A program made the position numbers and the translations under genes. A stretch of 64,000 bases of DNA. It comes from Tenodera sinensis. Lineage: Eukaryota > Arthropoda > Insecta > Mantodea > Mantidae. Positions 1 to 13,019 of this stretch are shown piece after piece; position 1 is the stretch's first letter, and every line of letters begins with the position of its first letter. The stretch is from assembly GCA_030765045.1 (NCBI GenBank), contig CM060962.1, positions 209,609,636 through 209,673,635 on the forward strand, in the 5' to 3' direction. The notes beneath the pieces are model-generated. The model had not been told where the DNA came from. It was given only the letters and a program-made list of their open reading frames with translations, and made no database searches.

Positions 1-235
1 ACGCTGGACATAGTTATAACCAATGACCTATGAAGGCTTACTAAATCGTTACTCAATTGTTGCTTGTTTCACAACATGCCGTGTACATCAGAAACCACGC
101 GTGTCCAGATTATTGGCCTATGGTAGGTTGGTAACACAGTTCGAAAAATTTCAGAAACTGTACAAATTCACAGAAATGTAATTAAGTTGTAATGCCACCC
201 AAGAAAAGCGTTTTATTGCATACATATTTGAAGAA

Positions 236-422
236 AGCCTTTCATTTTGAAGTATGAATGAAAGTGTGAATGTGTGTGTGAATCCAATGTATAAAATCCC
301 CACTGTAAACGAGTAAAACCAATAGGCAAGGCCGCCGATATGACCTCTGCAGTTAAAGGCGGGATATAAATGGAACAATTTAAAAAAAAAAAAAGAAGAA
401 GAAGAAGAAGAAGCCTTTCATT
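236..422 (+). mobile_element. 5'-truncated SINE (family B) with target-site duplication
   Basis: The element body is about 247-411. Its 3' part carries AAGGCCGCCGATATGACC (313-347 region), then a GTTAAAGGCGGGATATAAATGG-like stretch, a poly-A run and a (GAA)n tail. The same 3' module occurs in reverse at 9410-9470, where it is joined to a tRNA-like B box, so this is a truncated copy of that SINE. The 11-mer AGCCTTTCATT flanks the body at 236-246 and 412-422, as expected for LINE-mediated insertion. It has no coding capacity. Confidence 0.75.
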
Positions 423-2716
423 CGAAAGCAGAAACTGTACTATAATACTGTATTACGAAATAGACAAACATGTTTAAAGCTATTTCGATATGAATTTTAA
501 CTCCAGTATAAATATAGGGAGAATTCGTAGAAGGATTAAAGGTGTTTATATTTTGTAATACAACATTGCATTATGTTTACTGTAAAGCATTGCGTGTTTT
601 TGTTTCTAAAGGACAAAGTTAAAGCATTTCTTATAACGTAGAATACTTTGACACAGTAAATACTGCTAATTTCAAACATTTGCAACCTTTTCCATAACAG
701 GCATTAAGAATTTGGAGGTCAACCTAAAGAAAATTAAAAGGTGGGTTTTCTACAAGACCAGGTGTATCCACCCCCTCCTCCCACCTACCTTTCCTTGTCC
801 TTATTACAGCGCCATGCCTCTAGCTGCGTATTGTAAACTGTCAGGAGTGCATTGGTTATTAGTCCAGCTACATTAAAGAGGATTCAAGTTATGCGCATTC
901 GTAGTGCATGTGGCGCATGTAACTCGACAGTGTGGGGAACCGGTTCTGCCCATCTGAGCTACAGACAAAGCGTGCATAACTTCATGCTTTTGGTAGCTCA
1001 CCTGCGGATCCTCACCCCTTGCGAGACCCCGTAAGACGTTAAACTGATAGTCCCAAACAGTGCATTTTACTGAATTCGTTTTATGTACAAAGAGTTTTTG
1101 TTGTAGGTATTTTTATTTCGATGTTATTTCTGTGATATTGCCGCGCTCTTTACGTTAACGTTGCACCTTAAAAAGCTATTTCTCCTCCACGCCCATACTT
1201 GTGGCAATAGTGGGCTAATGCCACGTTTGTTTCTGCTCTCAGTTTCCGGAGTACGAGAGAGGCGGAAACGGACTTGATTCATGTGGAGGTTAAGTTAACG
1301 ACTGGTGTAAACGCGAGCAGCGGTTAGCTAAGGAAATACAGAGCCAGAGCACTGCAATGTAAACGGTTGCATAAACAATCAGATGAGCAGCGTTATAGGT
1401 ATATACGAGCGTAGTTATGGAATTCTAGAGGTGCCCATTGTTCCTCTCAAATACTTTTAGGACAATAGTGAATTTAATTTGAAGAACAATTGTGCATAGT
1501 TACCAACAAATATCATGTGTGCGCGACTATTTAATAGGCTAGACACACACAACGATCACCCCCTACCTTTGATACTGTTGGAAATCACATTCTGTTGCAA
1601 ACTAGGACAGAAATTCGGTAGCATTGTCGACCCAAATGTTAAACCCTACCAGATTAATGATTGATTATTCACAAATAAATGGTTTGTTGCATTGTGCACA
1701 CATTTTAATAAGGGACAGAATTTTCATTTGCGTTAAGTACGACGTCAGCTCTACAGCCAGTCACAGGTGCTTATCACAGTGTCAAGTAGTATTTTTACGT
1801 GATAAAGCACAGACAGAAAAACAACTGTTATTTTCACTCACGCTATTAACCTTGCCTTCTGCACATACGACCATTATGGTTTATTTTTTACTCTCGCTGT
1901 AATCCATATGTAAATTCCCTCCGTTGGTTACGTCACTGTAAGGAAGCAGTAGAATTTCGTGACTTAATTAAATACCGCTGTAAGTGCCTGTTTCTGGGAC
2001 CTTCTTCCAACCCGGCAGAAACTCACATGAATAAAGTTAATCACCGCGCAATGACAGAACACCCTTTTCTCCTCTTCATTTTCAACTCCTTTTAGATTTA
2101 GGATGTTTTTACTTGAGACCTGATCTAGAAACAGAAACATTGCCTTGAAAAATCGAGATTTTTTGAATAGTTTTATTTGCTGTATGTTTCATTGCATAGC
2201 GCAATACTACATGCATAGTGAATCAATTACAATCGTTTCTTTCCAGTACTTTAAACTACAGTACACTTTATGTTTTGATTAGAAAGTCAAACTATTTAGA
2301 AATTTCTGGAAATGTTTGAAGTATTTGGCAACTAGTTCACTTATACTTGTTAGCCATTGTCTACCTTACCTAAGAATACTTGTTTCTATCGACTTTCTAA
2401 CGCTGTTTAGCACTTCGTATTCACACAAAATGTTGTCAACTGTTTGTGCGTTTCTGTTGCAGAATGCAGGCCGAATCTTCGATTATCTTAGATCGTTGTA
2501 GATACCTATTCGCCGATTTTGCATTGTACTGTAATTGGAACTGTGAAGTTATGTGTAAAGGTAATATTTGACTGCAATCTATACCGTATACTAGGGAAGA
2601 ACGATTTTCTAATACCTTTGGTTGTAGTTTGCCCATCTTTCATTACTATTGTCCATTAGAGCTCTCCTGACCGCACTCAGTGGTGTGAGATTCTCGTTCG
2701 TACACGCCCATTGATA

Positions 2717-2718
<2 letters not shown>
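423..2718. other. No recognised gene or element
   Basis: AT-rich unique-looking sequence. The reading frames here are short and show no family motif. I see no tRNA, splice-flanked exon or terminal repeats that I can support. Confidence 0.5.

Positions 2719-2720
<2 letters not shown>

Positions 2721-2757
<37 letters not shown>
2721..2757. repeat. (GA)n microsatellite
   Basis: An uninterrupted AG dinucleotide run of about 37 bases. It generates spurious Arg/Glu and Leu/Ser frames on the two strands. Confidence 0.95.
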
Positions 2758-2761
<4 letters not shown>

Positions 2762-2818
2762 GTTAAGTATTACTTCATCTGCTATATAACTACAGTAAGA
2801 AAGAAAATGTTGCATTTG

Positions 2819-3052
2819 TACCCAAAAATTCCATATGCAGATTCCACCGAAATACATGTTTCGAGGTCCCCTGACCCCCCTCCGCAGAAAGCATTTGACG
2901 AGGCGTGTGTGTGTGTGTGTGGGGGGGGGGGGTGTGGAGTGGGTGCGTGCGTGTGATAAACAAGAAGTGGATAGAAAAGCAAGCTTTTGTAAGAACTGTT
3001 TGTAGAAGAGTGAAGTAGAGAAAGTCGGGTGAATTCAACACATCTAATTTTT
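2819..3052 (+). repeat. Dispersed AT-rich repeat family M, copy 1 (motifs A and B)
   Basis: Motif A (2819-2875) reads CCCAAAAATTCCATAT followed by a CATGTTTCGAGGTCCCCTGA core. Motif B (2964-3052) reads AAGTGGATAGAAAAGCAAGC, then TAAGAACTGTTTGTAGAAGA and an AAAGTCGGGTGAATTCAACA end. Both motifs recur in the same order near 14.1-14.8 kb and 36.9-38.0 kb. A (GT)n tract (2905-2920) followed by twelve Gs lies between them. No coding sequence is evident, and the element type is unknown. Confidence 0.6.
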
Positions 3053-4380
3053 AATCCTATAGGTTGTTTAATACAAATGTTAAGCTATTATGAGTTGTTG
3101 AAGGGTTTAAGCGAGCGAGCGTGATGTTTTGAGAGAATACACCGTTGTATAACGGTGAGCGTAGATGCAATGCATTGTATTGTTAACGTTTTATCTGTGA
3201 AACAGGCGTGTTGGTGTTTCTCTGTGTCCATTAGCAGCTAACAAGCAAGAGATTTAACAGCAGCTGCCGTGTGCATGCATGTACGAGCCTAGTTACCTGG
3301 AAGGTCTTTCCAAACCCATGTCAACAGAGCTGGCCGTTGCGGGGGTCGACATGACGGGTTAATAGGCGATTTTTATCAGCCGTGAGCCAACTGTGAAACA
3401 GCCATTGTGAAAATACTACAGACCGCTTCATTCTCGGCGCTGGTAAACAGATGTTAATGATCGTACTTTTCACATTGAGTATAACATACAACCCATCACC
3501 TAAAGGGGAAAAATATTTTGTAATTATATTTGACATCCCTTAAATACAAATAAGATAATCTGAAAAAGACATCTGGATCATTCATGTATCGTGCCTCCGC
3601 AGCTGAGGCGGGGTCCCGCTCGGCCGATAAGCTAATCGCTTCCCGCCTGTCAGTTAATACGAGCGCCCGTTGTTTAGCGGGGTAGAGTGATTGTCACATA
3701 AATTCAAGTGCACTTTAAAACTCATGTATTCACTCACGTCACTAAAGTAGATGCTTGAACTGCTTACCTTCGTTTGCAACACATTTCTGTTTTCTTATGA
3801 CATTACCCATTACTTTTCTTGGTTCTTAGAGAAATTGAATTGATCTCTTGGCGAATTTCACTGTTAAGTTCGTCTAAAGTAAGTATATTTATTTTACACA
3901 GTTATCTTTTAATGAGTCCAAGGTAATAAGTAGTCACAGGCACCATATACGTAGCTTTCAAATAATTTCTTTACAGCATGAGTGGATTCTGCACAGGCAT
4001 ACGAATGATAAACAAACATTCGATGTGGAATACAATAACTAGGCATGCTTATTGTGCTACTCCAACTGAAACTCGATGTGAACGGCGTAGCGATACCTTG
4101 AATAATTCATTTATCGCAGCAGACCGCCGTACCCACCGGCCAAATGTTGTTCCTGTTGCCGAATGGAACCCGCCTCTGAGGCGGAGACACAATATATGGA
4201 TGACCCAATGTGACATTCCGTATTTAAGTAAGACATTCCGAGGATGCGAAGGAATAACTCAAAGGATTCCTTCCCTCCCCATCTCCACCTTTAAATTCGA
4301 AATAACTTATGTATTACTTTCGCTACTCCTTGCTGCGTAGAGGAACTATGCATTCCAGTTTCCAACCAAAAAGCCCAAAC
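3053..4380. other. No recognised gene
   Basis: Mostly AT-rich DNA with one short GC-rich patch at about 3593-3685. A 120-codon open frame at 3978-4340 (+) has no recognisable domain, no start context and no splice context that would make it a gene. Confidence 0.45.
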
Positions 4381-4435
4381 CAAAATTTCGCCGGAAATAT
4401 ACGTTTTGAGGTTCCCTGAATAAAATAAACATTTT
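4381..4435 (+). repeat. Family M repeat, copy 2 (motif A only)
   Basis: The core CGTTTTGAGGTTCCCTGAAT at about 4401-4421 followed by AAAATAAA matches motif A of the other copies. Motif B is absent and a GT microsatellite follows. Confidence 0.5.
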
Positions 4436-4464
4436 CAGAAAAGGTTATTTGTGCATGTAAGGGC

Positions 4465-4466
<2 letters not shown>

Positions 4467-4517
<51 letters not shown>

Positions 4518-4532
4518 TGTGTGTGTGTGTGT
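4467..4532. repeat. (GT)n with internal (GTGC)n
   Basis: A GT dinucleotide tract interrupted by five GTGC-type units at about 4497-4518, then GT again. It is a compound microsatellite. Confidence 0.95.
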
Positions 4533-6354
4533 CGGTCGCTTCACAGTGCTGGCAGAAAATGTTGCTGTCTGTGGGGAAGATGCAGTAATGAATCGAGCAT
4601 GTTAGAAGCGGTTTAGTCAATTTCAAACTGGGAATTCTCCCTAAAACAGAAAGTTAAGGCAACACAGCAAGAGTACGATAGTAAAAATGCTATATCACTA
4701 TGCACTAAAGTAAATGTTGCAGCGTACTGCTAAGGGCCGGAGAGTCATACTGGTTGTGCAACACACAAAGGAAGGAACCAGGCATGTGCAATATGAAGTC
4801 GGGTTATTGAGAACAGATGTATCGAAATATTGAAAGTTGGAATGGATAGATACAATAAATACATACAAATGCATCAAAGCATTACAAGACTACGCTACTC
4901 GTATGTATGATCAGGAGTTAAAAGATGGGAAGCTCAGGTAAGCTAGTACATTCATGACAAGATTAAAGGGTCTTGCAGGTGTGAAAACATGTAGTGCTTT
5001 GGAGAGATCAAATCATGTTCCTCTCGACTGGTAATCGCCGCCTCGAGCAACAAAAGAGTTCATTAACTGGTGTGAAAGAGTTGCTTTTAAAAGATAAAGA
5101 ACCTGATGCAAGCTCCTCTAGCTCTGAATAAAAAAGGATAAATAGTGTTTGACAGCATGTTATAGGGTATTTACTATTTAGTGCGCAAACCGGTTTTGTA
5201 ATGAGATGGGCAAGATGCCAGCAGCCAGCTTGACTTGCTTGGTTGAGTCATCTCAAATCGCTGAAGCCAGTACATGCATTTCTGACGTCAGCAACGTGTA
5301 TACATTTGGATAATTAAATTATACTTCTAAATGTAGTGGAAGGACTGTTCATTTTTCTACTCGTAAATGCGATAAAGGAATGAAGCAGTGGGTGCGGAGA
5401 GAGGAAGACAGATGAACACTACCTCTCTCTGTGTATAAATAAATAGTGTATTCTTGGCAGGAAGGGAGGAAATTCCAGCGATGTGTCGCAAGGATTCACT
5501 CTGAATATTTCAGCGGGTCGGTTCAGGAAATGCAGGATTACAAATGGACTGCATTGGCTGACATGTTAACGCCGGCACGGTATAGTTTACTGCATCGTAT
5601 TGTCGTTTACAGACTGTTGACGTATACACGAAATTACTGTGGCTTTCTGGCAGCGTTCTTACGACCTGTACCAGATCGCCAGATATAACAACCCCAGTAG
5701 GCAATGCCAAAAATAACGCAATGGTTCCGTTGTAATCCTTGCTATTAAGTGTCATTCACAAGAAAAATGAAGCGTCGACATAACGACCTGAAACCTAAAC
5801 CACAGTCCGGAACATAAACAGTAGCTGCTACCGACAGTGCTCACGATTAAACAGGTTACGTATATGTACAAAATAATGAACAAAAGTCTAGCTACTTGGT
5901 AAGTCATTAAAGGAAAATCAAACAAAAGCTATTTTTATAGATCCCAATGATTCCTGGCCCTTGATCTTGTACGGAAAAGCAGTTAGCGAGTCAGTACATA
6001 GCGACGGAAAATCTGATGGAAAAGGGGAAAATAATCACGCGATGAGAATCTCTCCTTTATTGTTCTTTTCTTATGTGACGTAGACATACACTAGAAAACT
6101 TGGACTTTGGAAGCTTCTAAGTTTAGTTTAATTCAATGTTTATTTTAGTTTAAGTTTTGCTTAGCTTACTTTTCATCATTAATAGGACGCAATGGTTACT
6201 AAAGGGAGGGCAGAAGTAAACTCTCAGTAAGAAGCATTGCATATGCGCAGACCTGCTAGGAAATATAATCCCAGCAGCAGTGTTGCCAAATTAGCTGTTT
6301 CTCGTTAGTCTCGTCTCGTCTCGTCTCATTTTGCGGGAATCCTGGCCGTTCTTG
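4533..6354. other. No recognised gene; one possible element relic
   Basis: Between about 4640 and 5130 there is a stretch with weak coding character: a short frame reads YATRMYDQELKDGKLR before a stop near 4938, and another ends in SSSSE-like residues near 5120. I cannot assign it to a family. It could be a decayed transposon. The rest holds nothing I can name. Confidence 0.35.
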
Positions 6355-6696
6355 TTTACCTGATTACCTTCCCCTTATGTAGGACTTATACAAGCCAATG
6401 CCTAGCGCCAAACGCCTGTTGAGGAGCTGAGGAACTTCCGGACCAGACAGAGTGAAGACCTGGAAGCGTGTGGTATGAGAGTGAGGAAGAGGATGGTATG
6501 AAATGCAGGCGAAATGGATGAATGGAAATGTGATGATGGAGCAATTGGAATGGATGGCGGGGGAAACCGAAGAACCCGGAGAAACCCTCCCAGACGTCGC
6601 TTCGTCCATCATGAATGCCACATGAGGATCCCTGGGATCGAACCCCGGCCCCCAGGTGGTAGGCGAACGGACTAACCTCTCGGCCACGGCGTCGCC
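6355..6696 (-). mobile_element. tRNA-derived SINE (family A), long form
   Basis: Read on the minus strand from 6696, the head is GGCGACGCCGTGGCCGAGAG, containing an A box (GTGGCCGAG), then a B box GGTTCGATCCC near 6635-6645. The body includes GTGGACGAAGC-like, TTTCTCCGGGT and TTTCCCCCGCC segments shared with the copies at 18430 and 24048. Its 3' module, ending in ACATAAGGGGAAGGTAA near 6360, matches the end of the 24-kb copy but not the 18-kb copy. The A box and the class II-like spacing suggest a tRNA-Leu/Ser-type ancestor (inference). Confidence 0.85.
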
Positions 6697-9409
6697 GTTT
6701 GTTAATAAAATTGTGTAAAATCAAAGGAATTACGCATAAAGCTTACCATATTCTAAGTGCGTTATTTGTATCTAATTTGATATTCAGGTGTTTTGTTCAC
6801 CCTTATTTTAACCTTAATAGAGGGACTGGCGGACATTTATTGGTTGCCCAAGTATGTTGAATCAAAATATCTTCATGTTTTTAGAAAATCACAACCAAGG
6901 GAAAATGTTACCTGGAAAGGGTAGTTTGAGGTGGTGTATTTTCTTACATACCTACACAAACGTTTATCTGCAATGCTTTAGTTTGGGTTCAAGAGATCCC
7001 AAAAGTTGTATTTGCGTTGTGATCTTGATATCGGATTTTTGTGTGTGGAATACAATACTTTCTCTATATACAAAGTATTGTTAAGTAGTATAGAAGGTAA
7101 TAAAGACTAAGATTTCGAAGGGTGCGTAACGTTGGGCAAGAGTTTCACCAAACCTGCCCCAAGAAGCATAATTGACATGATTGCAACCATACAAGTATTT
7201 TGACATAAATATTGTTCCCGAAACTTAGTGATAATTCTTTGTTGTAGCCAAGGTTCATGTGTTCTTTAAAGAAAGAAAAGCGCTCAAGGTTGTAGAAAGT
7301 TTCCAACAGCCATTATGTTTGTCAGGAGGATGGTGATGCGGGCACTAGAGTAATCTGCTGCCCACTACTTAACTAGCCGCAAATTCTTCTGTGGGCACTA
7401 ATCGCCGTGCGTTAACATCCTCGGTGGACCACACGGCAACCTAAACCACATCAAAGAGCGTCGGTCCAACAGTCCGAGATACAAACCTAGATTATGTTCA
7501 GAGTTTACTAGCTTCAGAGGCACTACATATTACCTTAGTTGAAATGCACATGCTACTGGGCGAAGTCTCATTTTTATTGGTTAAACCTGACTCATGTGTA
7601 AATAAATTACTTTGTCAACAAAGTGACTTGTTTTCTAATGAATCATTTGGAATTTCGATACGGGTGAAGTAGTGCAGTTTCGTTAGTCGTAGCGTTTCAC
7701 GTGGTAGAAATTAACGTCATTTTCAGTAAGGAGAGATTAAATGGCAGCAGAAACGTGAATAGTACACTTGCCTCCTTTTTGTTACGTAAAATTAACGTTA
7801 ATTTTGTTTATATCGTTGATTATAAGTATTAATTATGTTAATGTATGCTTCATAATTTAGGCTCTCTTGTACATTTGTTCAGTAAAACATTGTATCCCTA
7901 AACAGTGTAGAGTGTTGTGGTTTAGTATAATATTAGGAACAAACTGCACATACTGTACTGGCTACATTGTATGATCTGTACATTTGCATTTGTTCTCTCT
8001 CCTTGAGAGTTATCAGTTAACTATCTGCAGTTATTTAAATGCCATTTTCCGAATAAAATACCTTTTGTGTCAACAAATGACCCATTTTGTCAGAATCCTT
8101 TGATGTTGGAGGTTGTTTTTTTAATTCGTTTCACTTAGCTGGTTACGTTGTGGTTATTTATAGTACAACCACGTTTTAAGAGTGTAAAAGTCGACGAGTT
8201 TCCTAGAAATATATCCACTCCAAACAACCTTTTATAGAAAAATATGTTCAATAATAGCTGAAGCTATTTTGATTAACTAAAATAAACCACCGGCCGCTGC
8301 ATTCCCCACTTTGGCGCCCTACAGGCGTTATGAGTAGGCTTCGGATATGCATTTAGGATAAGTGCACTTTTAGTATATCGACCGGTAGGTTGTTGACAAG
8401 CGAGCGCTTAGGGTGAACGGCAGGTAGTGCTTGGGGAGGGGGAGGTAGCTGTGAAATCTTATACGCACGTAACCATTTTCCAGCCAAAGTAACGAAAGAG
8501 CAACCGTGTCCGAAGCCTAGTCATGAGTGTGTGCAGTACTGGAGAGTGGGACGTGGTCAGCGCCCCGGACAGTCCCGGTATTTTTATTAAAATATCATAT
8601 ACTTCAGGTATAACCATGACATATCGGAAATTCTGTAAGTAAATGTGGCACTTTCTTGCCTCATTGATTTTTCTGCAGCATAAGAGATAGACAAACTGTT
8701 ACTATAAGAAAAGTTATAACTCATTGAAGTACAATTTATGTCAAACTGTTTCCTAAATCACCGTTGCATATACGTCTTTTCAGTGTTGAAATCGGCTAGA
8801 TGAAAGTGTTCAGTTCCTTGTCTTTTTGCCAGATTAACTCGTCGCTAATAAAAACCCATGTTTAATTAAACATTTGAAAGCTGCATAAGCATTTTGCGGG
8901 TAATCAAGTTCATAAATTGTGATCTGAAATCAGCTAGTTATTCATGGTGATTTGCGTTAATAAATACTGAGTCACATTTTGTATGCATAGTGTATGTTTG
9001 GACATTATTTTTAAATATATGAAAGAAGGATAGGAATTTTGTTCATAACAGACTTAAACCTACCCATCATTATGTTGGCTGTACGCTTCATGTATGAAGC
9101 AAGTCATCTGTATCCACTGGTTGCTCGCGCAAATAACAGTGTTCACGAAACTCCAGAGGAAGAAATGTGGATTTGGAGGCCACATAATTGGTCCACCTCT
9201 ACCGCACGGAGTTATCGAAAGTGTCACTCATATAATCATGGTCCTCTTTTCACCATGTTGGAACCTGATATCCAAGAGAGATTTATGTCGCATGTTGTGT
9301 GGTGGGATATTACAGTTACAAATTGAGTAAACCGCAACACACGTTTAGTTTGTTGCTGAGCTGTAAAACGGCGTTTTGTTTATCTTTTAGTCAGTTTTAA
9401 ACAACTTTT
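6697..9409. other. No recognised gene
   Basis: AT-rich DNA. There are two moderately GC-rich patches (about 7370-7460 and 8285-8580) with no terminal repeats or coding motifs that I recognise. Short frames at 6854 and 9039 lack any family signature. Confidence 0.45.
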
Positions 9410-9670
9410 TCAAATATATTGTTCCATTGCCTTAATTGCAATGGTCATATCGGCGGCCTTTACCTTTGGCACATTTTGGCTATAGGAAATGGTGCTAATT
9501 CGTGTAGTTGTCATTGGATTTCTTTGGGTTTTATACTTCTCACTCACACATTCACACTCCCATCCATACTTCAAACTCTGGGGAAGGTAGGGAATAATCT
9601 TAGCTGGAGAAAAATGCCCACATCCAGTCGGGAATCGAACCCGGGTCCCCTCGCACAGCAACTTCTTTTG
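9410..9670 (-). mobile_element. tRNA-derived SINE (family B)
   Basis: On the minus strand the 5' part carries a B box (ACCCGGGTTCGATTCCC, about 9628-9645). This is followed by a unique body and the 3' module AAGGCCGCCGATATGACC near 9445-9465, which is also present in the truncated copy at 247-411. The A-box side is indistinct. No flanking duplication was identified. Confidence 0.7.
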
Positions 9671-10796
9671 TTTCAATTACTATATATCTTCTATCCTCCT
9701 GAAACGTATTTACATAGTACAAAAAATAAGTATGATAATGCTCATATCTATGTTCTCTATTGGAATAGATAAAATGCGATGTGTTTTATTCGCATGGCTT
9801 TCTCTCGATAGAATGATTTACTTTATGTATCTTCTGCAACTATTCTTAATAGTGGAATCTTTAAAACATGGATCCTTATGCGCTGGCTTGTGCATGATCA
9901 CGATATATAAACAATGACATCACTTCAAAAACATATAAAGTATTAGAAAATCCAGACTAATAACAAGGAATTCTGAGAGGGGGGGGGGGTGGTAGGATGG
10001 TAAAATGACGTATGCTTACACGAGATCCGTATTTTTTTATTAGTAAACACGTTCTTTATATATAAAAGTATACATATTATACAAAAATTATTCAAAATAG
10101 GATCTTAGTAGGCTATTCGCAGACTTTAAGGGATACATTTTATTTTTATGCATATTTCTTTTACATGTATTTAATGGAAATTGTTGGATCTGTTTTTGAT
10201 AAAATGAAAAATAGCTACAGTTTTCACATGTAAAGGGTAGATGGGTTGCGAGGGGAGACAAAAACACGTAAAGTGCAGTGAATTCCTAAGCTGCTGAAAA
10301 TAGTATGAACCGTGTGCGTGCAATTTTCCAGTGAAGGTGCATTCTATACATAGGCGAGGAGGTTTGTTTCACAAAGAGAAACGCAGCCGCGCTTCTCACC
10401 ACCTCGCCAAGAGTTGCAAATGATTCGGAACTACGCCTTCGTTAGCACATGAAGCTACTGTGCGTTCAAGCGGAAGGAAATGTCCTTCATCACAAACGTG
10501 ACTAGGCACCTCATTTCAAGGAGTGCTACTTAACACTGCAGTGGTCGTCTCTAGCCTCGTTTCACTCACTAACAAACGCAAAGAGAATTTTTATGAATAA
10601 AATACAGAAATAAAAATCAGGTGCGTTTCAGTTGCGTATATACTAGTCCCGTCCATTTCAAGTTAATCGCAATGCATATCTACATAAAAGTGGCTTCATT
10701 TTGTTCGGTGGCAGGCAAAGATAATACCAGTCAGTTATAAAATAAGCCGATAATTACGATCTCAACAAAAAATAAATTAAATTGTCGAGGTTTACA
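9671..10796. other. No recognised gene
   Basis: AT-rich spacer with a short poly-G run at about 9978-9988. Nothing else can be supported. Confidence 0.5.
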
Positions 10797-11904
10797 GCCT
10801 AAAGCAGGGGCGGGCAGAATAGTGTCTGCTTCAGATCTACTGTGCACGCAACCCACGTAACATTCTTGCTGGTTGGTGGAGTGGAACTTATTCGCCTCTC
10901 AAGCTCTTGACAGTGGTGGATTGATCAGCGGATTCGTTTCAAACAGGAAAGAGGTGGTCATACTTTTGCTATGTAAAATAGGAATTACACGCATTGTCAT
11001 CATCCGAACAGCTCATAAATCGTTCAAACTGGAGCATAATACTGTAACAGCAAAATGTAATTGCGCCGGGAGGTGGTCATCTGAAACCCGAGATGTCAGA
11101 TTTGATTTTGCTATGTTCATCACAGAAAAAAATTGCTCGCATGTGGAGCAAAATATTTCTGGAACAGAAACAGCAAATTCTCCTAGATCAACATATTTTA
11201 CTTTACACAGTTCTTTAAATACGTCTGTGACAACAAAATCTCTGCACTTATTTTTTCACTAGATTTGTTGTAGATCTAGGAGTTCACATTGCAAGTTAAC
11301 TCTTACGTTGACTACATCTACAGTGAAAGGGTTAACAAACATTGAAATCTCATTCTCAAGATTCTTGAAATCATGGAATCTATGTGAAGTAAACTCTTCA
11401 AGAAAGGTAATATAGTTTATCCTCTGGCACAGTACCAAGCGATTTTATACATTTGAAATAAATATTGCATAGTTTGATTTGTTAGTTAAGGAAGTTGTCA
11501 CATTGCATAGTATGTTTAGATTGTAGTTTAGCAGTTCTAAATCTGTAATCATAACAAACAACAACAACAATAATAATAATAATAGATTATTTTATACAAC
11601 CTATATAAAATATAGATAAGAAAACGGTAGTTTTTTGACTGTATGCGACATGATCTCTGCAGTAAAGCCGTTCAGTGTTGCTGAAAGAAAACCGTGTGAT
11701 ATGTTGTTAAGAATGAGGTAGACGATGTTGATACAGATATAATTCCTCCACTGATACCGATCACGAAATGAGTGGAAGTGACCTGTAGTCCTCTGAAACC
11801 AACTAAGGAAAGGGGTGGTACTGTTGTGTTGCATAGTTACACGGCGAAAGGCTCACGAATCACACGGATTCATGAATCCGCTTTTGCCCACCTCTGGCCT
11901 AAAG
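10797..11904 (+). mobile_element. Complete hAT-type DNA transposon, probably non-autonomous
   Basis: The element body is 10805-11896 (1,092 bp). Its ends are CAGGGGCGGGCAGAA and, reverse-complemented, CAGAGGTGGGCAAAA, which are short imperfect inverted repeats of hAT style. It is flanked by a perfect 8-bp duplication GCCTAAAG (10797-10804 and 11897-11904), the hallmark length for hAT integration. The longest internal frame (10873-11262, 129 codons) shows no transposase motif, so the copy looks non-autonomous. A shorter, inverted relative lies at 20756-22565. The orientation given here is arbitrary. Confidence 0.88.
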
Positions 11905-12778
11905 GGACACTGGAATCCCAGTCTCCTCCTTTCTTTCCTATTTTAGTCTTTCTCCTTTATAAGTGTATATGAACTCTTTGTCTCTATTTCTTATCATCTA
12001 GAATCTTCTGCGATTGGTTTCAGGATTTCTTCCTTCCTAGGCCACTTTTTCTAAATTAACCATTATTTTTTGTCTGCATCTTGAACGCTTCGCCATTCTG
12101 CATATCAAGTACTTACAATTGCAACTTCAAAGTTTCTGCACTATACTATGCCACGTTTCACCGAAAGATTTTCATCAAGCTCTTCCTGGTTTCTTGAATG
12201 GTCCCTTGAAACCATAGAACGGAATTTACTTGTTCACGCCTTTCACCTACCACATGGCCTATGGTTTAAAATGGAAGGACATATATAGTATATGCGTGTG
12301 TAAGTACTGACCCATTAAAATGTTATATTAGTAACGGAACCTTTTAGTGCATATTAAGCTGTGAACATCCTACTCAAATACCCGAATCCACGGAACATAA
12401 ATGAAATGGATCATAGAGAGTTTCGATTGACAGGCACAAGTCTTTGCTGTTTTGCAATAATGCAGTGAACTTACCCATCAGGGAGTCGAATAGGGCCTGT
12501 AGCTGGTAAAGCGGAACCCTTAGTGGGCTTGTGGCAATCCCTCATCCTGTTTTAATGCTTACTCAAGCGACAAAAATGCATACGGCTTCTACATAGCTGA
12601 AATGGCTTTGAATGTAAATGCTCTCCAATGTGTGTGCACTTTATTAAGTCGGAGACTATTTTTTTTTTAATCTAATCCGTGGGAAACTGTAAATAGTGTA
12701 AAAAGTTAAGTGTAGGTAGTGTAAATAGTTCAGTGCGCGAGCTGGAACGCATATATTTGGTGTGGGTGGGTGGGTGAA

Positions 12779-12781
<3 letters not shown>
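11905..12781. other. No recognised gene
   Basis: AT-rich spacer between the hAT element and the GT tract. No motif was recognised. Confidence 0.5.
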
Positions 12782-12812
<31 letters not shown>

Positions 12813-12837
12813 CGCGTGCGTGTGTGTGTGTGGGCGC

Positions 12838-12921
<84 letters not shown>
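12782..12921. repeat. Long (GT)n microsatellite with GGCGCGTGCG interruptions
   Basis: About 140 bases of GT with two GGCGCGTGC interruptions near 12810 and 12833. Minus-strand frames through it give artificial Thr-His repeats that should not be annotated as protein. Confidence 0.95.
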
Positions 12922-12924
<3 letters not shown>

Positions 12925-13019
12925 ATAACGAATGAAACAGACACAAAAAAGACAAATAGATAAACAAAAACTATTCTCCATTACCTAAAGATCGTTACCG
13001 TATGGGTTTTTGATGAAAT

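Noticed and set aside
12656..12981. Thr-His repeat protein on the minus strand
   Set aside because: Translation of the GT microsatellite.
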